64,000 nucleotides of DNA from Pseudonocardia sp. HH130629-09 (GTDB lineage: Bacteria; Actinomycetota; Actinomycetes; Mycobacteriales; Pseudonocardiaceae): the NCBI RefSeq assembly GCF_001294645.1, contig NZ_CP011868.1, positions 4,960,001-5,024,000 on the forward strand, in the 5' to 3' direction. The translations under genes were made by a program, and so were the position numbers. Shown piece after piece: positions 26,294-34,039 of the stretch (positions within the stretch are counted from its first letter, which is position 1; each line of letters starts with the position of its first letter). The notes beneath the pieces were generated by a model. The model saw only the letters and a list, made by a program, of their open reading frames with translations, was not told the DNA's origin and did not search any database.

Positions 26294-26686
26294 CTACCGA
26301 AGATGCTTCACGCGGATGATATGCAGTCCCGTTTCGACTATCTGAAGCAATCTAACAATCTGTCTATACGTCGGCGGATCATCCAGGCTGCTTAGCTCAT
26401 CGCCAACTATGTGGTAGGCGGTTCGGTTTCTGAGTCGAAGTATTGAGCTTATTCCGAGGTTTTTAAGTTTCGCCCACTTGTCAGGATCTACGCGCTGGTG
26501 CAAATCGGCACGAACTCGTGTTTCCCAGATATCTTCGAGCACAAGTTGTAGTTGCTCTAGAGTCTGAATATCATTGATGTACCGCTGATCGCGGACCTCG
26601 TAGCGCCGCTGGCGCCATAAGGCAAAGAATTCCACCAATATTGCGAGGAATCCGAACCCGGTACCAGGCACCTGAGCCCAATCCAC
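26294..26686 (-). CDS. Hypothetical protein with one N-terminal membrane helix
   Basis: About 130 residues from a GTG at 26686; the start is uncertain because no ATG is available. An N-terminal hydrophobic helix (GFGFLAILVEFFALW) is followed by a cytoplasmic-looking charged domain (RQRRYEVRDQRYINDIQTLE... LQIVETGLHIIRVKHLR). Base composition is clearly less GC-rich than the chromosome, as for much of 25.9-27 kb. An eight-G run lies just upstream (26693-26700). It follows the HTH gene on the same strand, so the two may be an operon. No family recognised. Confidence 0.5.
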   Translation of the reverse strand: MDWAQVPGTGFGFLAILVEFFALWRQRRYEVRDQRYINDIQTLEQLQLVLEDIWETRVRADLHQRVDPDKWAKLKNLGISSILRLRNRTAYHIVGDELSSLDDPPTYRQIVRLLQIVETGLHIIRVKHLR

Positions 26687-26730
26687 CAGATTGGGGGGGG
26701 CAACGGTGGGAGGTCGATCGGTGGCACAGT

Positions 26731-26934
26731 TCAGGGCTCCGTGATTGCTGCAACCTGCTTCCGAAGGTCGTCGAGCTTCCATCGCATGTGCCCGCCAACC
26801 GTCTTCTGGGCTGGTTTCACGTGTCCGGCAGCCGCCCACCGACTCAGGGTCGTCTGGTGGACACCCAGAGCCTTGGCAGCCTGCGTCGTGCTCACGAGGC
26901 GCTGAGGGTCCTGGGGCTCGCTCATGGTCGCCAT
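26731..26934 (-). CDS. Small helix-turn-helix protein (MerR/excisionase type)
   Basis: 67 residues. A single winged-helix DNA-binding domain: LVSTTQAAKALGVHQTTLSRWAAAG then HVKPAQKTVGGHMRWKLDDL. This is the BldC/excisionase-like MerR fold common in AICEs as a regulator. ATG at 26934, with a second possible start three codons in. It is divergent from the gene at 27054, and the shared 120-bp region holds short repeated motifs that could be its operators. Confidence 0.75.
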   Translation of the reverse strand: MATMSEPQDPQRLVSTTQAAKALGVHQTTLSRWAAAGHVKPAQKTVGGHMRWKLDDLRKQVAAITEP

Positions 26935-26952
26935 GTTGGCACAGCTCAGAAG

Positions 26953-27025
26953 GTTCGCAGGTACTAGCTCGCTCGCAGTCCTTGCATAGTTCGCAGCATT
27001 CCCGTAGCTTGCTGCTTAGCTCGCT
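26953..27025. promoter_or_regulatory. Repeated motifs between divergent AICE genes
   Basis: GTTCGCAG occurs at 26953-26960 and 26989-26996. TAGCTYGCT occurs at 26965-26973, 27005-27013 and 27017-27025. They look like binding sites for the adjacent HTH protein or a KorSA-like repressor. Confidence 0.5.
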
Positions 27026-27053
27026 TAGATCGCATCGACTGCTGGAGGACCAC

Positions 27054-27731
27054 GTGACCACGTACGACGCCACCGCCCCCGCCAAGCTCCACCGCCTGAC
27101 CATGACCATGTGCCTCGCTCTGATCGGTGTCCTGGCACCCCGCCGTCCCACCTGGACGGCTCTGGAGTCCCGTGGACTGGTCGAGCCCGCCGACGACGGC
27201 GGCTACCGCCTCACCGCTACCGGCCAGGACGTGGCCGACGAGCTGCACAACCTGACGGCGGAGCCGGAGGACCAGACTCCGAACATCACCACGGACGACG
27301 GCCCGACGTTCCCCGAGTGCGAGGACGCGGGGGCGCACGTCGAGTCCGAGGCAGCAACCCACAGGGCCGCTGCTGAGGTCGTGGACGCTCCGTCCACTCC
27401 CGACCACGACGCTCAGGACTGCGGCTGGCCGCCGTTGTGGCCGAACGGGGCTCCGGCGCCTCGCGAGGAAGCCGAGCCGGACCCGCTGAACGTGGTCAAG
27501 GCGGACGAGATTCGCTCCGGTGACGTCGTTCTGCACGGTGGAGAACGACACCGGGTCGACCACGTCAGCCGTTCCGGCGGGGACGTCGTTCTGTCCACCA
27601 TGCGAGTCCTGGAGCCGCTACCGGTCGATGGAGTCGCCATCCGGTCGAGAACCGCTGTCGTCACGCTGACCATGTCCGCCGGGACCAGGCTCAGGGCGTC
27701 TCAGCCCGAACAGCTTTCGCTCACGGCGTAG
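27054..27731 (+). CDS. Hypothetical AICE protein, possible winged-helix N-terminus
   Basis: 225 residues, GTG at 27054 with GGAGG 6 nt upstream. The first 65 residues (KLHRLTMTMCLALIGVLAPR... TWTALESRGLVEPADDGGYR... LTATGQDVADEL) look like a winged-helix DNA-binding domain. The middle is acidic and disordered. The C-terminal part (VKADEIRSGDVVLHGGERHR... LSTMRVLEPLPV) resembles a small beta-barrel. First gene of a three-gene run (27054, 27731, 27953) that in related elements precedes ftsK. Confidence 0.6.
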   Translation: MTTYDATAPAKLHRLTMTMCLALIGVLAPRRPTWTALESRGLVEPADDGGYRLTATGQDVADELHNLTAEPEDQTPNITTDDGPTFPECEDAGAHVESEAATHRAAAEVVDAPSTPDHDAQDCGWPPLWPNGAPAPREEAEPDPLNVVKADEIRSGDVVLHGGERHRVDHVSRSGGDVVLSTMRVLEPLPVDGVAIRSRTAVVTLTMSAGTRLRASQPEQLSLTA

Positions 27732-27874
27732 TGGCTAAGCACTGGGGTGGCGACCCCGAGGAAAGCCACGAACGTTGGACCCCCGAGGTCCCCCGAAAGA
27801 CGTCCGTTCTTCCCGTTCTCCTAGGCGCCGCTGTCGCCGCGCTGATTCTGATTCTCGCGTTCTGCTTTATCTAG
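27731..27874 (+). CDS. 47-residue single-pass membrane protein
   Basis: GTG at 27731 overlaps the upstream stop by one base (TAGTG). The peptide has a polar N-terminal half (VAKHWGGDPEESHERW...) and a clear hydrophobic helix (VLPVLLGAAVAALILILAFC) at the C-terminus. The size and position fit the small Spd-like membrane proteins of AICEs and actinomycete plasmids involved in intramycelial spread, but this is by analogy only. Confidence 0.6.
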   Translation: MAKHWGGDPEESHERWTPEVPRKTSVLPVLLGAAVAALILILAFCFI

Positions 27875-27952
27875 CAAACCATTGCCGCTATGGCAATGCG
27901 TGGCCCGAGGGCCGATTCTCCGCATTCGAAACACACGAGAGGACTGTCTAAA

Positions 27953-28336
27953 ATGCGTTCCATCCCGGTTGACACGACGAAGGTTCAGTTCATCGGCACC
28001 GGCAAGGTTGCCGAGCGAGCCGAGTACGTCCAGCTCTCCGACGGCTCCCGTAAGCGCTCGGGGAACCAGGCGAAGGACGAGACCACCGGCCTCCCGGTGT
28101 TCATCGTGGACGTCCTGGTCAACGACCCCGAGAACAACCGTGCGGAGATCGCCGGGGTGAAGATCGCATCCGCTGTCGCCCCTGAGACCCAGCTCGGACA
28201 GCCCGTGATCTTCCGTGACCTGGTCGCCGTCCCGTGGGTGGACGACGCCCGCCGGGTCCAGATGTCGTTCCGAGCCTCCGGCATCGACACCCCCGGTCAC
28301 CAGGGCCGGGGCAAGCCCGCCGAGAACGCTGCCTAG
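27953..28336 (+). CDS. Conserved AICE/plasmid protein usually found before ftsK
   Basis: 127 residues, ATG at 27953. The pattern is that of a conserved actinomycete plasmid/AICE family lying directly upstream of the FtsK/SpoIIIE transfer gene: RSIPVDTTKVQFIGTGKVAE... VQLSDGSRKRSGNQAKDETT, GLPVFIVDVLVND. Its role is not known; it is probably single-domain and cytoplasmic. MITE copy 5 and an IS1380 element now separate it from the ftsK start at 30289. Confidence 0.75.
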   Translation: MRSIPVDTTKVQFIGTGKVAERAEYVQLSDGSRKRSGNQAKDETTGLPVFIVDVLVNDPENNRAEIAGVKIASAVAPETQLGQPVIFRDLVAVPWVDDARRVQMSFRASGIDTPGHQGRGKPAENAA

Positions 28337-28348
28337 TCCTCCCTGACT

Positions 28349-28513
28349 GAGCCTTTTTCAACCTGACCAGCGAGCTTCTGCGTCAGGAGATCGCGAAGGT
28401 TGCAGCGCAACTGCTCTGACCACAGCTGCACAGGTCACCGGCTCGCCAGCTCGGCGTCTGCACCCACACAACCAGGCCCCTGAGCTGCCGGAACGGCAGG
28501 TTGAAAAGGGCTC
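28349..28513 (+). mobile_element. 165-bp MITE, copy 5
   Basis: Full copy with perfect ACT/ACT duplication (28346-28348, 28514-28516). Right end reads AAAAGGGCTC instead of AAAAAGGCTC, a variant shared with copy 6. Confidence 0.96.
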
Positions 28514-28528
28514 ACTGACCCATACGCG

Positions 28529-28561
28529 GCCCCGTCCCTGTGCTTATCCCGGGGACGGGGC
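28529..28561 (+). terminator. Rho-independent-like terminator
   Basis: Stem GCCCCGTCCC / GGGACGGGGC (28529-28538, 28552-28561) followed by TGTTCTTCGTTCT. It would end transcription from the gene at 27953 (before MITE insertion). Confidence 0.7.
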
Positions 28562-28576
28562 TGTTCTTCGTTCTAG

Positions 28577-30270
28577 CCCTGGTGATTCACGGAGCTGCGG
28601 ATTGACCGCGTGATCGGCTGGCGGCGGATCCGGTCCGGTTCGTTCGATGGGTGGGCATGGCGAAGGGGCCGGCCTGCGCGTTCTGCCGGGAGCTCCCGCC
28701 GCTCGTCGTGTCGGGCTTCGGAGATCAACCAGCAGGAACAGGCAACGCGCACAGCCGCGCGAACGCGCGGGCGAGATCGACCGCCCAGGGCCAGGACCGT
28801 TGGATACGGACCCAGACTCGGCGTTGCCCGCGGGTGATCCGCGCGGCGGTGTGCAACAACCGGTAGCGCAACGCCTTCGGCTCGACCTTCGCCAGGTCGC
28901 CGTCGAGAAGCAGGCGCTGGGTCCAGGTGATCAGGTCGACCGCGAGCATGACCACGGTCAACCACGCCGCGTTGACGGCGAAGGACCGGGACGGGAAGTG
29001 GTTGAGGCCGGTGTCCTTGCCGCAGCGGATCCGGTCCTCGACCCGGGCGTGGGCGCGGTGGCGGGCGTCGAGGAAGGCGAGCTGCCCGACGCGGGTGTCG
29101 GTGGCGAACGCGGTGTAGCGCCAGCCGTCACGCTCCTCGAACGCATCGAGCTGCGCGCCGGGATGCGGCCGTTCGCGACGGACGACAACGCGGGTCCCGG
29201 CCGGGTAGTCGACCAACGCGGAGGCGGGGAGCAAGCCGGTGATCTCGGCCAGCCCGGCGCCGTCACGGTGCCCGCCGTCAGCGTCGACCGCCTCGGCCCA
29301 CACCGTCTTCGGGACCAGGCTGATCACGGTGCGTTCGCGGTCGGTGACGGCCCAGCCGACGGAGAACTCACAGCTCACCGCTGTGTCTTGTTGCGCTCGG
29401 ATGTGGGCGAGGAAGGCTTTCGTGGCGCCCGCGGTGTCGGTGCGGACCAGGATCGGGTGCCCGTGACGGAACGCGTCAGGGATCTGGGCGAGCGCGTCGT
29501 CGAGCACGTTGATGTGATCCGCGGCGGTGTTCGCACCGGCGTTCCCGCGGCGCAAGCGGGCGGCGAGGAACTCGCCGGTGTTGTCGCAGAACGCCAGCAT
29601 CGGGTGATACCCGAACGTCTTCTTGAACGTGGGCGTGGCCTGTTCCTTCTCGCTGTGGGCGATGACGATCGTGGCGTCGAGATCGATCACCAGCACGTCC
29701 CGGCCGTGCCGGCGCAGGTCGCGGCCGGCGACCCGAGCCGCGGGAAACGCGCGACCATCGACGTCGGCGTGCTGGGCCCAGACCACCTCCCGGGCCCGCG
29801 CCCGCCCCGCCGCGATCGAGGACAACCGGCGCTCGTCGAGCTTGTCGAGCAGTCGCCAGCAGGTCGAGTCCGATGCCACCGACCCGAACACCGCGCCCTG
29901 ATCGGCCAGGACCGCGATCTCGCAGATCCTCGTGGCCCCGTCGGCGACCGCGACGGCCAGATCGACCAGCACCCGCCCCGGATCATGACGCGCCCGAGCT
30001 CGTCGCAGCGGTGCGAGCGCGGTCGAGAGTTCACTGGTCAACGTGGTCCGGTCGGCGACATCGGCCAGCAGACGCGACCCGACGTGCGACACCACCCCAG
30101 CGCCGTCGGCGGTCACGATGACCGGTGGGCGCGTGCTTGTAGTCTGCACTCGGAAAGTGCCTCCTCGACCATGGCGGACAGGGCTTCGACACCCGCTGTC
30201 TTACCTGGTCACGAGGCACTTTCTTCAGTTGGGGTCGGAGATCACCGGCACAGCCCGTGAAGAGTCCGGG
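28577..30270 (-). mobile_element. IS1380-family insertion sequence with CTAG duplication
   Basis: Imperfect inverted ends (CCCTGGTGATTCACGG at 28577; reverse complement of CCCGGACTCTTCACGG ending 30270) and a perfect 4-bp target duplication CTAG (28573-28576, 30271-30274). 1694 bp with one intact transposase. This is a recent clean insertion between the AICE terminator and ftsK. Confidence 0.93.
28725..30149 (-). CDS. IS1380-family transposase
   Basis: 474 residues, intact. Typical IS1380 arrangement: N-terminal domain (ELSTALAPLRRARARHDPGR), the first catalytic Asp in DVLVIDLDATIVIAHSEKE, the segment FGYHPMLAFCDNTGEFLAA, LVRTDTAGATKAFL (second Asp region), and the C-terminal RVEDRIRCGKDTGLNHFPSR with the family Glu. 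Start ATG at 30149. It is the only gene of the element. A further partial inverted repeat (AAGTGCCTC/GAGGCACTT) lies between the start and the right end. Confidence 0.93.
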   Translation of the reverse strand: MQTTSTRPPVIVTADGAGVVSHVGSRLLADVADRTTLTSELSTALAPLRRARARHDPGRVLVDLAVAVADGATRICEIAVLADQGAVFGSVASDSTCWRLLDKLDERRLSSIAAGRARAREVVWAQHADVDGRAFPAARVAGRDLRRHGRDVLVIDLDATIVIAHSEKEQATPTFKKTFGYHPMLAFCDNTGEFLAARLRRGNAGANTAADHINVLDDALAQIPDAFRHGHPILVRTDTAGATKAFLAHIRAQQDTAVSCEFSVGWAVTDRERTVISLVPKTVWAEAVDADGGHRDGAGLAEITGLLPASALVDYPAGTRVVVRRERPHPGAQLDAFEERDGWRYTAFATDTRVGQLAFLDARHRAHARVEDRIRCGKDTGLNHFPSRSFAVNAAWLTVVMLAVDLITWTQRLLLDGDLAKVEPKALRYRLLHTAARITRGQRRVWVRIQRSWPWAVDLARAFARLCALPVPAG

Positions 30271-30288
30271 CTAGAGAGGGAAACGAGC

Positions 30289-30441
30289 GTGTTCCGTCGT
30301 CGTGCACTGACCGCTGAGGAACGAGCCGATGCCGAGGAAGTCCAGCGGCTCACCCACGCATGGGACCGCGCCTGCCAGGGCGCCGGACTGGTTCGAGATG
30401 TCTCCACCGTCACCGGCCCTACGGTCATCGTCCCGGAGATC
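30289..30441 (+). pseudogene. 5' end of an AICE ftsK/traB-like transfer gene
   Basis: GTG at 30289: VFRRRALTAEERADAEEVQR, LTHAWDRACQGAGLVRDVST, VTGPTVIVPEI. The W..AC.GAGL and TGPT.. pattern is the N-terminus of actinomycete FtsK/SpoIIIE-type DNA translocases of AICEs, which move double-stranded DNA between hyphae. It is cut at 30441 by an IS256-type end. A C-terminal ftsK part in the opposite orientation is at 51411-51933 and is probably the same gene. The Walker A region is not in the window. Confidence 0.65.
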
Positions 30442-30579
30442 GGGCCTGTCTCGTGATCGGTGTTTCGGCGTCGTTGCTCAGTAGGTCTCGGCTCCCGGCC
30501 AGCGGTCACCGAACGTGATGGCGAACGCGTTGATCACGGGCTTCCAACGCATCGTCCACCTCGTGCGGCCCGTCCCGGT
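30442..30579 (-). mobile_element. IS256-type fragment: right end and transposase C-terminus
   Basis: The edge GGGCCTGTCTCGTGATCGG resembles the left end of the element at 23234. On the minus strand it encodes TGRTRWTMRWKPVINAFAIT then FGDRWPGAETY and a stop, the typical C-terminus of IS256 transposases. It is broken on the right by IS21 copy 1. Confidence 0.8.
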
Positions 30580-30650
30580 TGTCAACGGCGGGTTGGGAGT
30601 GACCCCGTAGCGACGGATTGGAACTGACCCCCGGCGTGGTGTGGTGATGG

Positions 30651-31502
30651 TCAGTCGTTGCTGGCGCGGTTGTGTTTGGCCAGGAGCTCGCGTCGGGCGC
30701 GGGTGCGGTAGGAGTCCCCGGACAGGGTCAGGACTTCGGCGTGGTGGACGAGGCGGTCGATCATGGCTGCGGCGACGACGTCGTCGGAGAAGGTCTCGCC
30801 CCAGCGGCCGAAGGGCAGATTGCTGGTGACCATGACGCTGCCTTGTTCATAGCGGGAAGCGATGAGCTGGAAGAACAGGTTCGCTGCGTCCTGGTCGAAC
30901 GGGATGTAGCCGACCTCGTCGATGATGATCAGTTTGTAGCGGCGGATCTTCTTCAGCTCGGCCTCGAGCCGGCCGCTCTGGTGCGCGGCGGCGAGTCTGG
31001 TGATCCAGTTGCTGGCGGTGTCGAACAGGACCGAGTAGCCGGCGTGGGCGGCTTTGACGCCGAGCCCGATCGCGAGGTGGGTCTTCCCGATCCCGGGCGG
31101 GCCGAGCAGGATCACGTTCTCGCACTTGGCGACGAACGTGCTCGTGGCCAGGTGGGCCAGGATGTCGCGGCGCAGCGAGGGCAGATGGTCGAGGTTGAAG
31201 TCCTCCAAGGTCTTGACCTGGGGGAAGTGCGCGGTGCGGATCCGCATGACCGTGCCCTTGGACTCGCGGTCGGCGACCTGGCGCTGCAGCAGCGCGCCCA
31301 GATACTCCTCGTGCGACCAGTTCTCCTCACGGGCCTGGGCGGCAAGCTGTTCCCAGCTGGCCGCGATGGTCGGGGTCTTCAGGACCCGGGTCAGGTAGGC
31401 GATCATCGCCGGCAGTCCGTCGGGGACCGCGGCCAGCACCGGACCGGCCGGCCCCGAGCTCCCAGCGGGGTCGGTGGTGATCTTCGGTGGTGTGGTTGTC
31501 AT
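30651..31502 (-). CDS. istB: IS21 helper ATPase IstB, copy 1
   Basis: 283 residues, AAA+ ATPase related to DnaC, which selects target DNA and activates the IstA transposase. Walker A is LLGPPGIGKTHLAIGLG, Walker B KLIIIDEVGYIPFD, and the sensor region SVMVTSNLPFGRWGE. Start ATG at 31502, overlapping the istA stop by 4 bp (ATGA). The N-terminal 40 residues differ from copy 2 at 52027, while the AAA+ core is nearly identical. Confidence 0.95.
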   Translation of the reverse strand: MTTTPPKITTDPAGSSGPAGPVLAAVPDGLPAMIAYLTRVLKTPTIAASWEQLAAQAREENWSHEEYLGALLQRQVADRESKGTVMRIRTAHFPQVKTLEDFNLDHLPSLRRDILAHLATSTFVAKCENVILLGPPGIGKTHLAIGLGVKAAHAGYSVLFDTASNWITRLAAAHQSGRLEAELKKIRRYKLIIIDEVGYIPFDQDAANLFFQLIASRYEQGSVMVTSNLPFGRWGETFSDDVVAAAMIDRLVHHAEVLTLSGDSYRTRARRELLAKHNRASND

Positions 31503-32758
31503 GAGCTGCTCGCTTCCTCGGCAGTGGAGACGAAGTCGACACCGAACAGGGCGTCGTAGTCGGGCAGTGCGCGCAGGGTCACCGGGTGGCCGTCGAGGTG
31601 ACGGCGTGCTGCGGCCTGTCGGGTGTTGCGGTCGTGGGCCAGGGCGCGGCGCATCGCCGCGGCGGTGTGCTGGTGCGCCGGGTCGGTGATCACCGCGTGG
31701 CGGGCCCAGCTGCGGTCGTGACGGGCGACGACCTGGCCGGCGCAGTAGACGACGACCTCGCGCGGTGAGGCGGCGACATCGACGAACCGGCCGATCATCT
31801 GCGGATCCACGGAGTAGTCGTTGGCATCGACGCGGACGTAGTAGTCCCGTGCCAGCCGGATCCGCTGGGCCAGCCCGATCGGCGGGTCCAGCGGCGGCAG
31901 CGGAGTCATCGCCGCGTAGTCGTGGGCGAGCACGTCCACCGGGCGGCCGCCGATCGCTCGGACGGTGCGGGTGTTGGCCCGGGCCAGCCAGTCGTCGATC
32001 TGGTGGTTGAAGTCGGCTGGGGAGGCGAAGCGACGTCCGGGCAGGAACGAGGTCTCGAAGTAGCCGTTGTTGCGTTCGACCAGCCCCTTGAACTCCGGAT
32101 CCCGCGGTGGGGCAAGCCGGATCCGGGTGGCCAGAGTGCCGGCGAACGCAGCGGCCGGTGCCGAGACCCGCCCGGTCCCGCCGATCGCAGACTCCCGGTC
32201 CCAGACCAGCGTGCGGGTCACCCGCCCGACGTCGCTGATCAGCTGCCACATCCCGGACAGGATGTCCCCGGCCTGGCGCGAGGGGATCATCGTCGCGGAC
32301 AAGAACCGCGAGTAGCCCAGCGTCATCACCAGCACCGGTAGGACCCGTTCCTGGCCTGGGCCGACGGGGATCGTGGTCTCGGGGAACCACAGGTCGCACT
32401 GGGTGATCTCGCCCGGTGCGTAGGCGACCCGGTCGACCGGGTCGATCCCGACATACTCGGGGCGGATCTGGCGGATCCGGTCCTTGAGCACGGTCAGCGA
32501 GTGCTCCCACCCGATCCGCTCTGCGATCACCGTGGCCGGCATGCGTGGGAACTGCGCCAGCAATGCCCGCACCTGCGGCTCGACCGCATCCGCCAGCGAT
32601 CCCCGCGGGCCCCGTTCCCGCTTCGGCGGGCCCGGCGCCCGCAACGCGGAGCGCACCGTGTTGCGGGCCACCCCCAGCCGGCGGGCGATCTCCTTGATCG
32701 GGACACCCTCGGCCCGATGCAGACGACGGATCTCGGCCCAGTCCTCCACCGACAACAC
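31499..32758 (-). CDS. istA: IS21 transposase IstA, copy 1
   Basis: 419 residues, complete. N-terminal helix-turn-helix (SVEDWAEIRRLHRAEGVPIK then EIARRLGVARNTV), then an RNase-H-like DDE domain: EITQCDLWFPETTIP (first Asp), LVWDRESAIGG (second Asp), DPEFKGLVERNNGYFETSFL (catalytic Glu). A C-terminal Mu-transposase-like beta domain follows (YYVRVDANDYSVDPQMIG). Together with istB it should be able to transpose. Confidence 0.95.
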   Translation of the reverse strand: MLSVEDWAEIRRLHRAEGVPIKEIARRLGVARNTVRSALRAPGPPKRERGPRGSLADAVEPQVRALLAQFPRMPATVIAERIGWEHSLTVLKDRIRQIRPEYVGIDPVDRVAYAPGEITQCDLWFPETTIPVGPGQERVLPVLVMTLGYSRFLSATMIPSRQAGDILSGMWQLISDVGRVTRTLVWDRESAIGGTGRVSAPAAAFAGTLATRIRLAPPRDPEFKGLVERNNGYFETSFLPGRRFASPADFNHQIDDWLARANTRTVRAIGGRPVDVLAHDYAAMTPLPPLDPPIGLAQRIRLARDYYVRVDANDYSVDPQMIGRFVDVAASPREVVVYCAGQVVARHDRSWARHAVITDPAHQHTAAAMRRALAHDRNTRQAAARRHLDGHPVTLRALPDYDALFGVDFVSTAEEASSS

Positions 32759-32830
32759 CCCCTCAGCGTCGTGCAGAGGGGGTCAATCCCAAGCCGACGC
32801 TAGGGGGTCAGTCTGAGCCCGTCGTCGACA

Positions 32831-32884
32831 AGACCGCCGCCGCGGCGCGGTTCGCCGAGTTCCGCGAGCGGTGGGGCGGGCAGT
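32831..32884 (+). other. Short fragment, possibly of another IS256 transposase
   Basis: The only open stretch reads KTAAAARFAEFRERWGGQ, which resembles the helical segment before the catalytic Glu in IS256 transposases. It is caught between IS21 copy 1 and MITE copy 6. Too short to be sure. Confidence 0.3.
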
Positions 32885-33049
32885 GAGCCTTTTTCAACCT
32901 GACCAGCGAGCTTCTGCGTCAGGAGATCGCGAAGGTTGCAGCGCAACTGCTCTGACCACAGCTGCACAGGTCACCGGCTCGCTAGCTCGGCGTCTGCACC
33001 CACACAACCAGGCCCCTGAGCTGCCGGAACGGCAGGTTGAAAAGGGCTC
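32885..33049 (+). mobile_element. 165-bp MITE, copy 6
   Basis: Full copy, AGT/AGT duplication (32882-32884, 33050-33052). It carries the internal GGCTCGCTAGC variant shared with copy 7 and the AAAAGGG right end of copy 5. It abuts the ISL2-like element at 33053. Confidence 0.95.
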
Positions 33050-33052
33050 AGT

Positions 33053-34039
33053 GAGCCTTTCCCAGTAGTGGGGAGCGGCTGGCGGCGACACGCCGGGGGC
33101 GTGGAGGTGCTCAACGAGGGTGCGGGACCCCGGTAGAAGAGATCGGTCCGCTCAAAGATCGACTCACCACCGAGGTCCCGCGTGCCCGATCCTGTCACCT
33201 ACACCGCCGTGCTCCCGATCGGGGAGCCCACCGCGTCCATGTTGTCGCGGCTGTTGGCCGAGGAACGCCTCCGGCGCGGGACCCGGCGCGGGCGTCGGGC
33301 GCTGGACTGTGACCGCCACGCGGTGCTGGTGCTGCGCTGGTTCCTCGACGCGACCCGGGTCGCCCAGCTCGCCGCCGACAACCAGCTGAGCCTGTCGAGT
33401 ACCTACCGCTACCTGCACGAAGGTATCGACGTTCTGGCCGCCGCCGCGCCTGGACTGCCCGGCGCGCTGCTCGCGGCCCGCACCGCCGGGCACACCCACG
33501 TTCACCTCGACGGCACCGTGATCCACACTGACCGCTCCCGCACTCCCGGACCGACCCCGGGAGTGGATCTGTGGTGGTCGGGTAAGCACCACGTCCACGG
33601 CGGGAACGTTCAGGTCCTCACCGCGCCTGACGGGTGGCCGTTGTGGACCTCCCCGGTGCGCCCGGGCCGCGAGCACGACACCACCTGCGCCCGCGGTCAC
33701 CCCGGCCTGCTCGACGCGATCGAGGGCTGGACCGACGACACCCACGTCGTGCTCGCCGACCTCGGCTACGAGGGTGAGAACACCCGCCTGACCTGCCCGT
33801 TCAAGACCCCCACCGGCGGTGGGCTGTCGGTGGACAAGCGCACCGTCAACACGCTGCACTCCGCCGTCAGGGCTGTGGCCGAACGCGGGAACTCCCTGCT
33901 CAAGACCACCTTCAAGGCGCTACGCCGGGTCAGCTTCTGCCCCTGGCGGATCGGCGCGATCACCGCCGCCGCGCTCGTCCTGCTCCACGTCGAGCACGAC
34001 CGAACCACATGATCAACCAGCACCTACTGGGAAAGGCTC
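33053..34039 (+). mobile_element. IS5-family (ISL2-like) insertion sequence, intact
   Basis: 987 bp, perfect 16-bp ends GAGCCTTTCCCAGTAG / CTACTGGGAAAGGCTC. It shares the first eight bases with the MITE ends. Flanks AGT (left) and ATT (right) differ, which suggests recombination or deletion after insertion. On its right it interrupts the IS256 transposase at codon AAT (Asn). Confidence 0.93.
33182..34012 (+). CDS. IS5-family (ISL2-like) transposase, intact
   Basis: 276 residues, HARBI1/DDE_Tnp_4 type. N-terminal helix-turn-helix region (RALDCDRHAVLVLRWFLDAT... LSSTYRYLHEGIDVLAA), then HTHVHLDGTVIHTDRS (first Asp), DLWWSGKHHVHGGNVQVLT, HVVLADLGYEGENTRLTCPF (second Asp) and AVAERGNSLLKTTFKAL (Glu). 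It starts at the ATG/GTG at 33182, 129 bp inside the left end. It is the only intact ISL2-type transposase in the window and the only visible candidate that could still act on the MITE ends, although its terminal repeat differs after base 8. Confidence 0.92.
   Translation: MPDPVTYTAVLPIGEPTASMLSRLLAEERLRRGTRRGRRALDCDRHAVLVLRWFLDATRVAQLAADNQLSLSSTYRYLHEGIDVLAAAAPGLPGALLAARTAGHTHVHLDGTVIHTDRSRTPGPTPGVDLWWSGKHHVHGGNVQVLTAPDGWPLWTSPVRPGREHDTTCARGHPGLLDAIEGWTDDTHVVLADLGYEGENTRLTCPFKTPTGGGLSVDKRTVNTLHSAVRAVAERGNSLLKTTFKALRRVSFCPWRIGAITAAALVLLHVEHDRTT

Larger units (their letters stand above)
30580..32830 (-). mobile_element. IS21-family element, copy 1 (complete)
   Basis: Ends TGTCAACGGCGGGTTGGGAG (30580) and the reverse complement of TGTCGACGACGGGCTCAGAC (ending 32830), each followed by a TGACCCC motif. 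2251 bp with overlapping istA and istB. The flanks do not match each other, so neighbouring DNA has rearranged since insertion. Confidence 0.92.
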
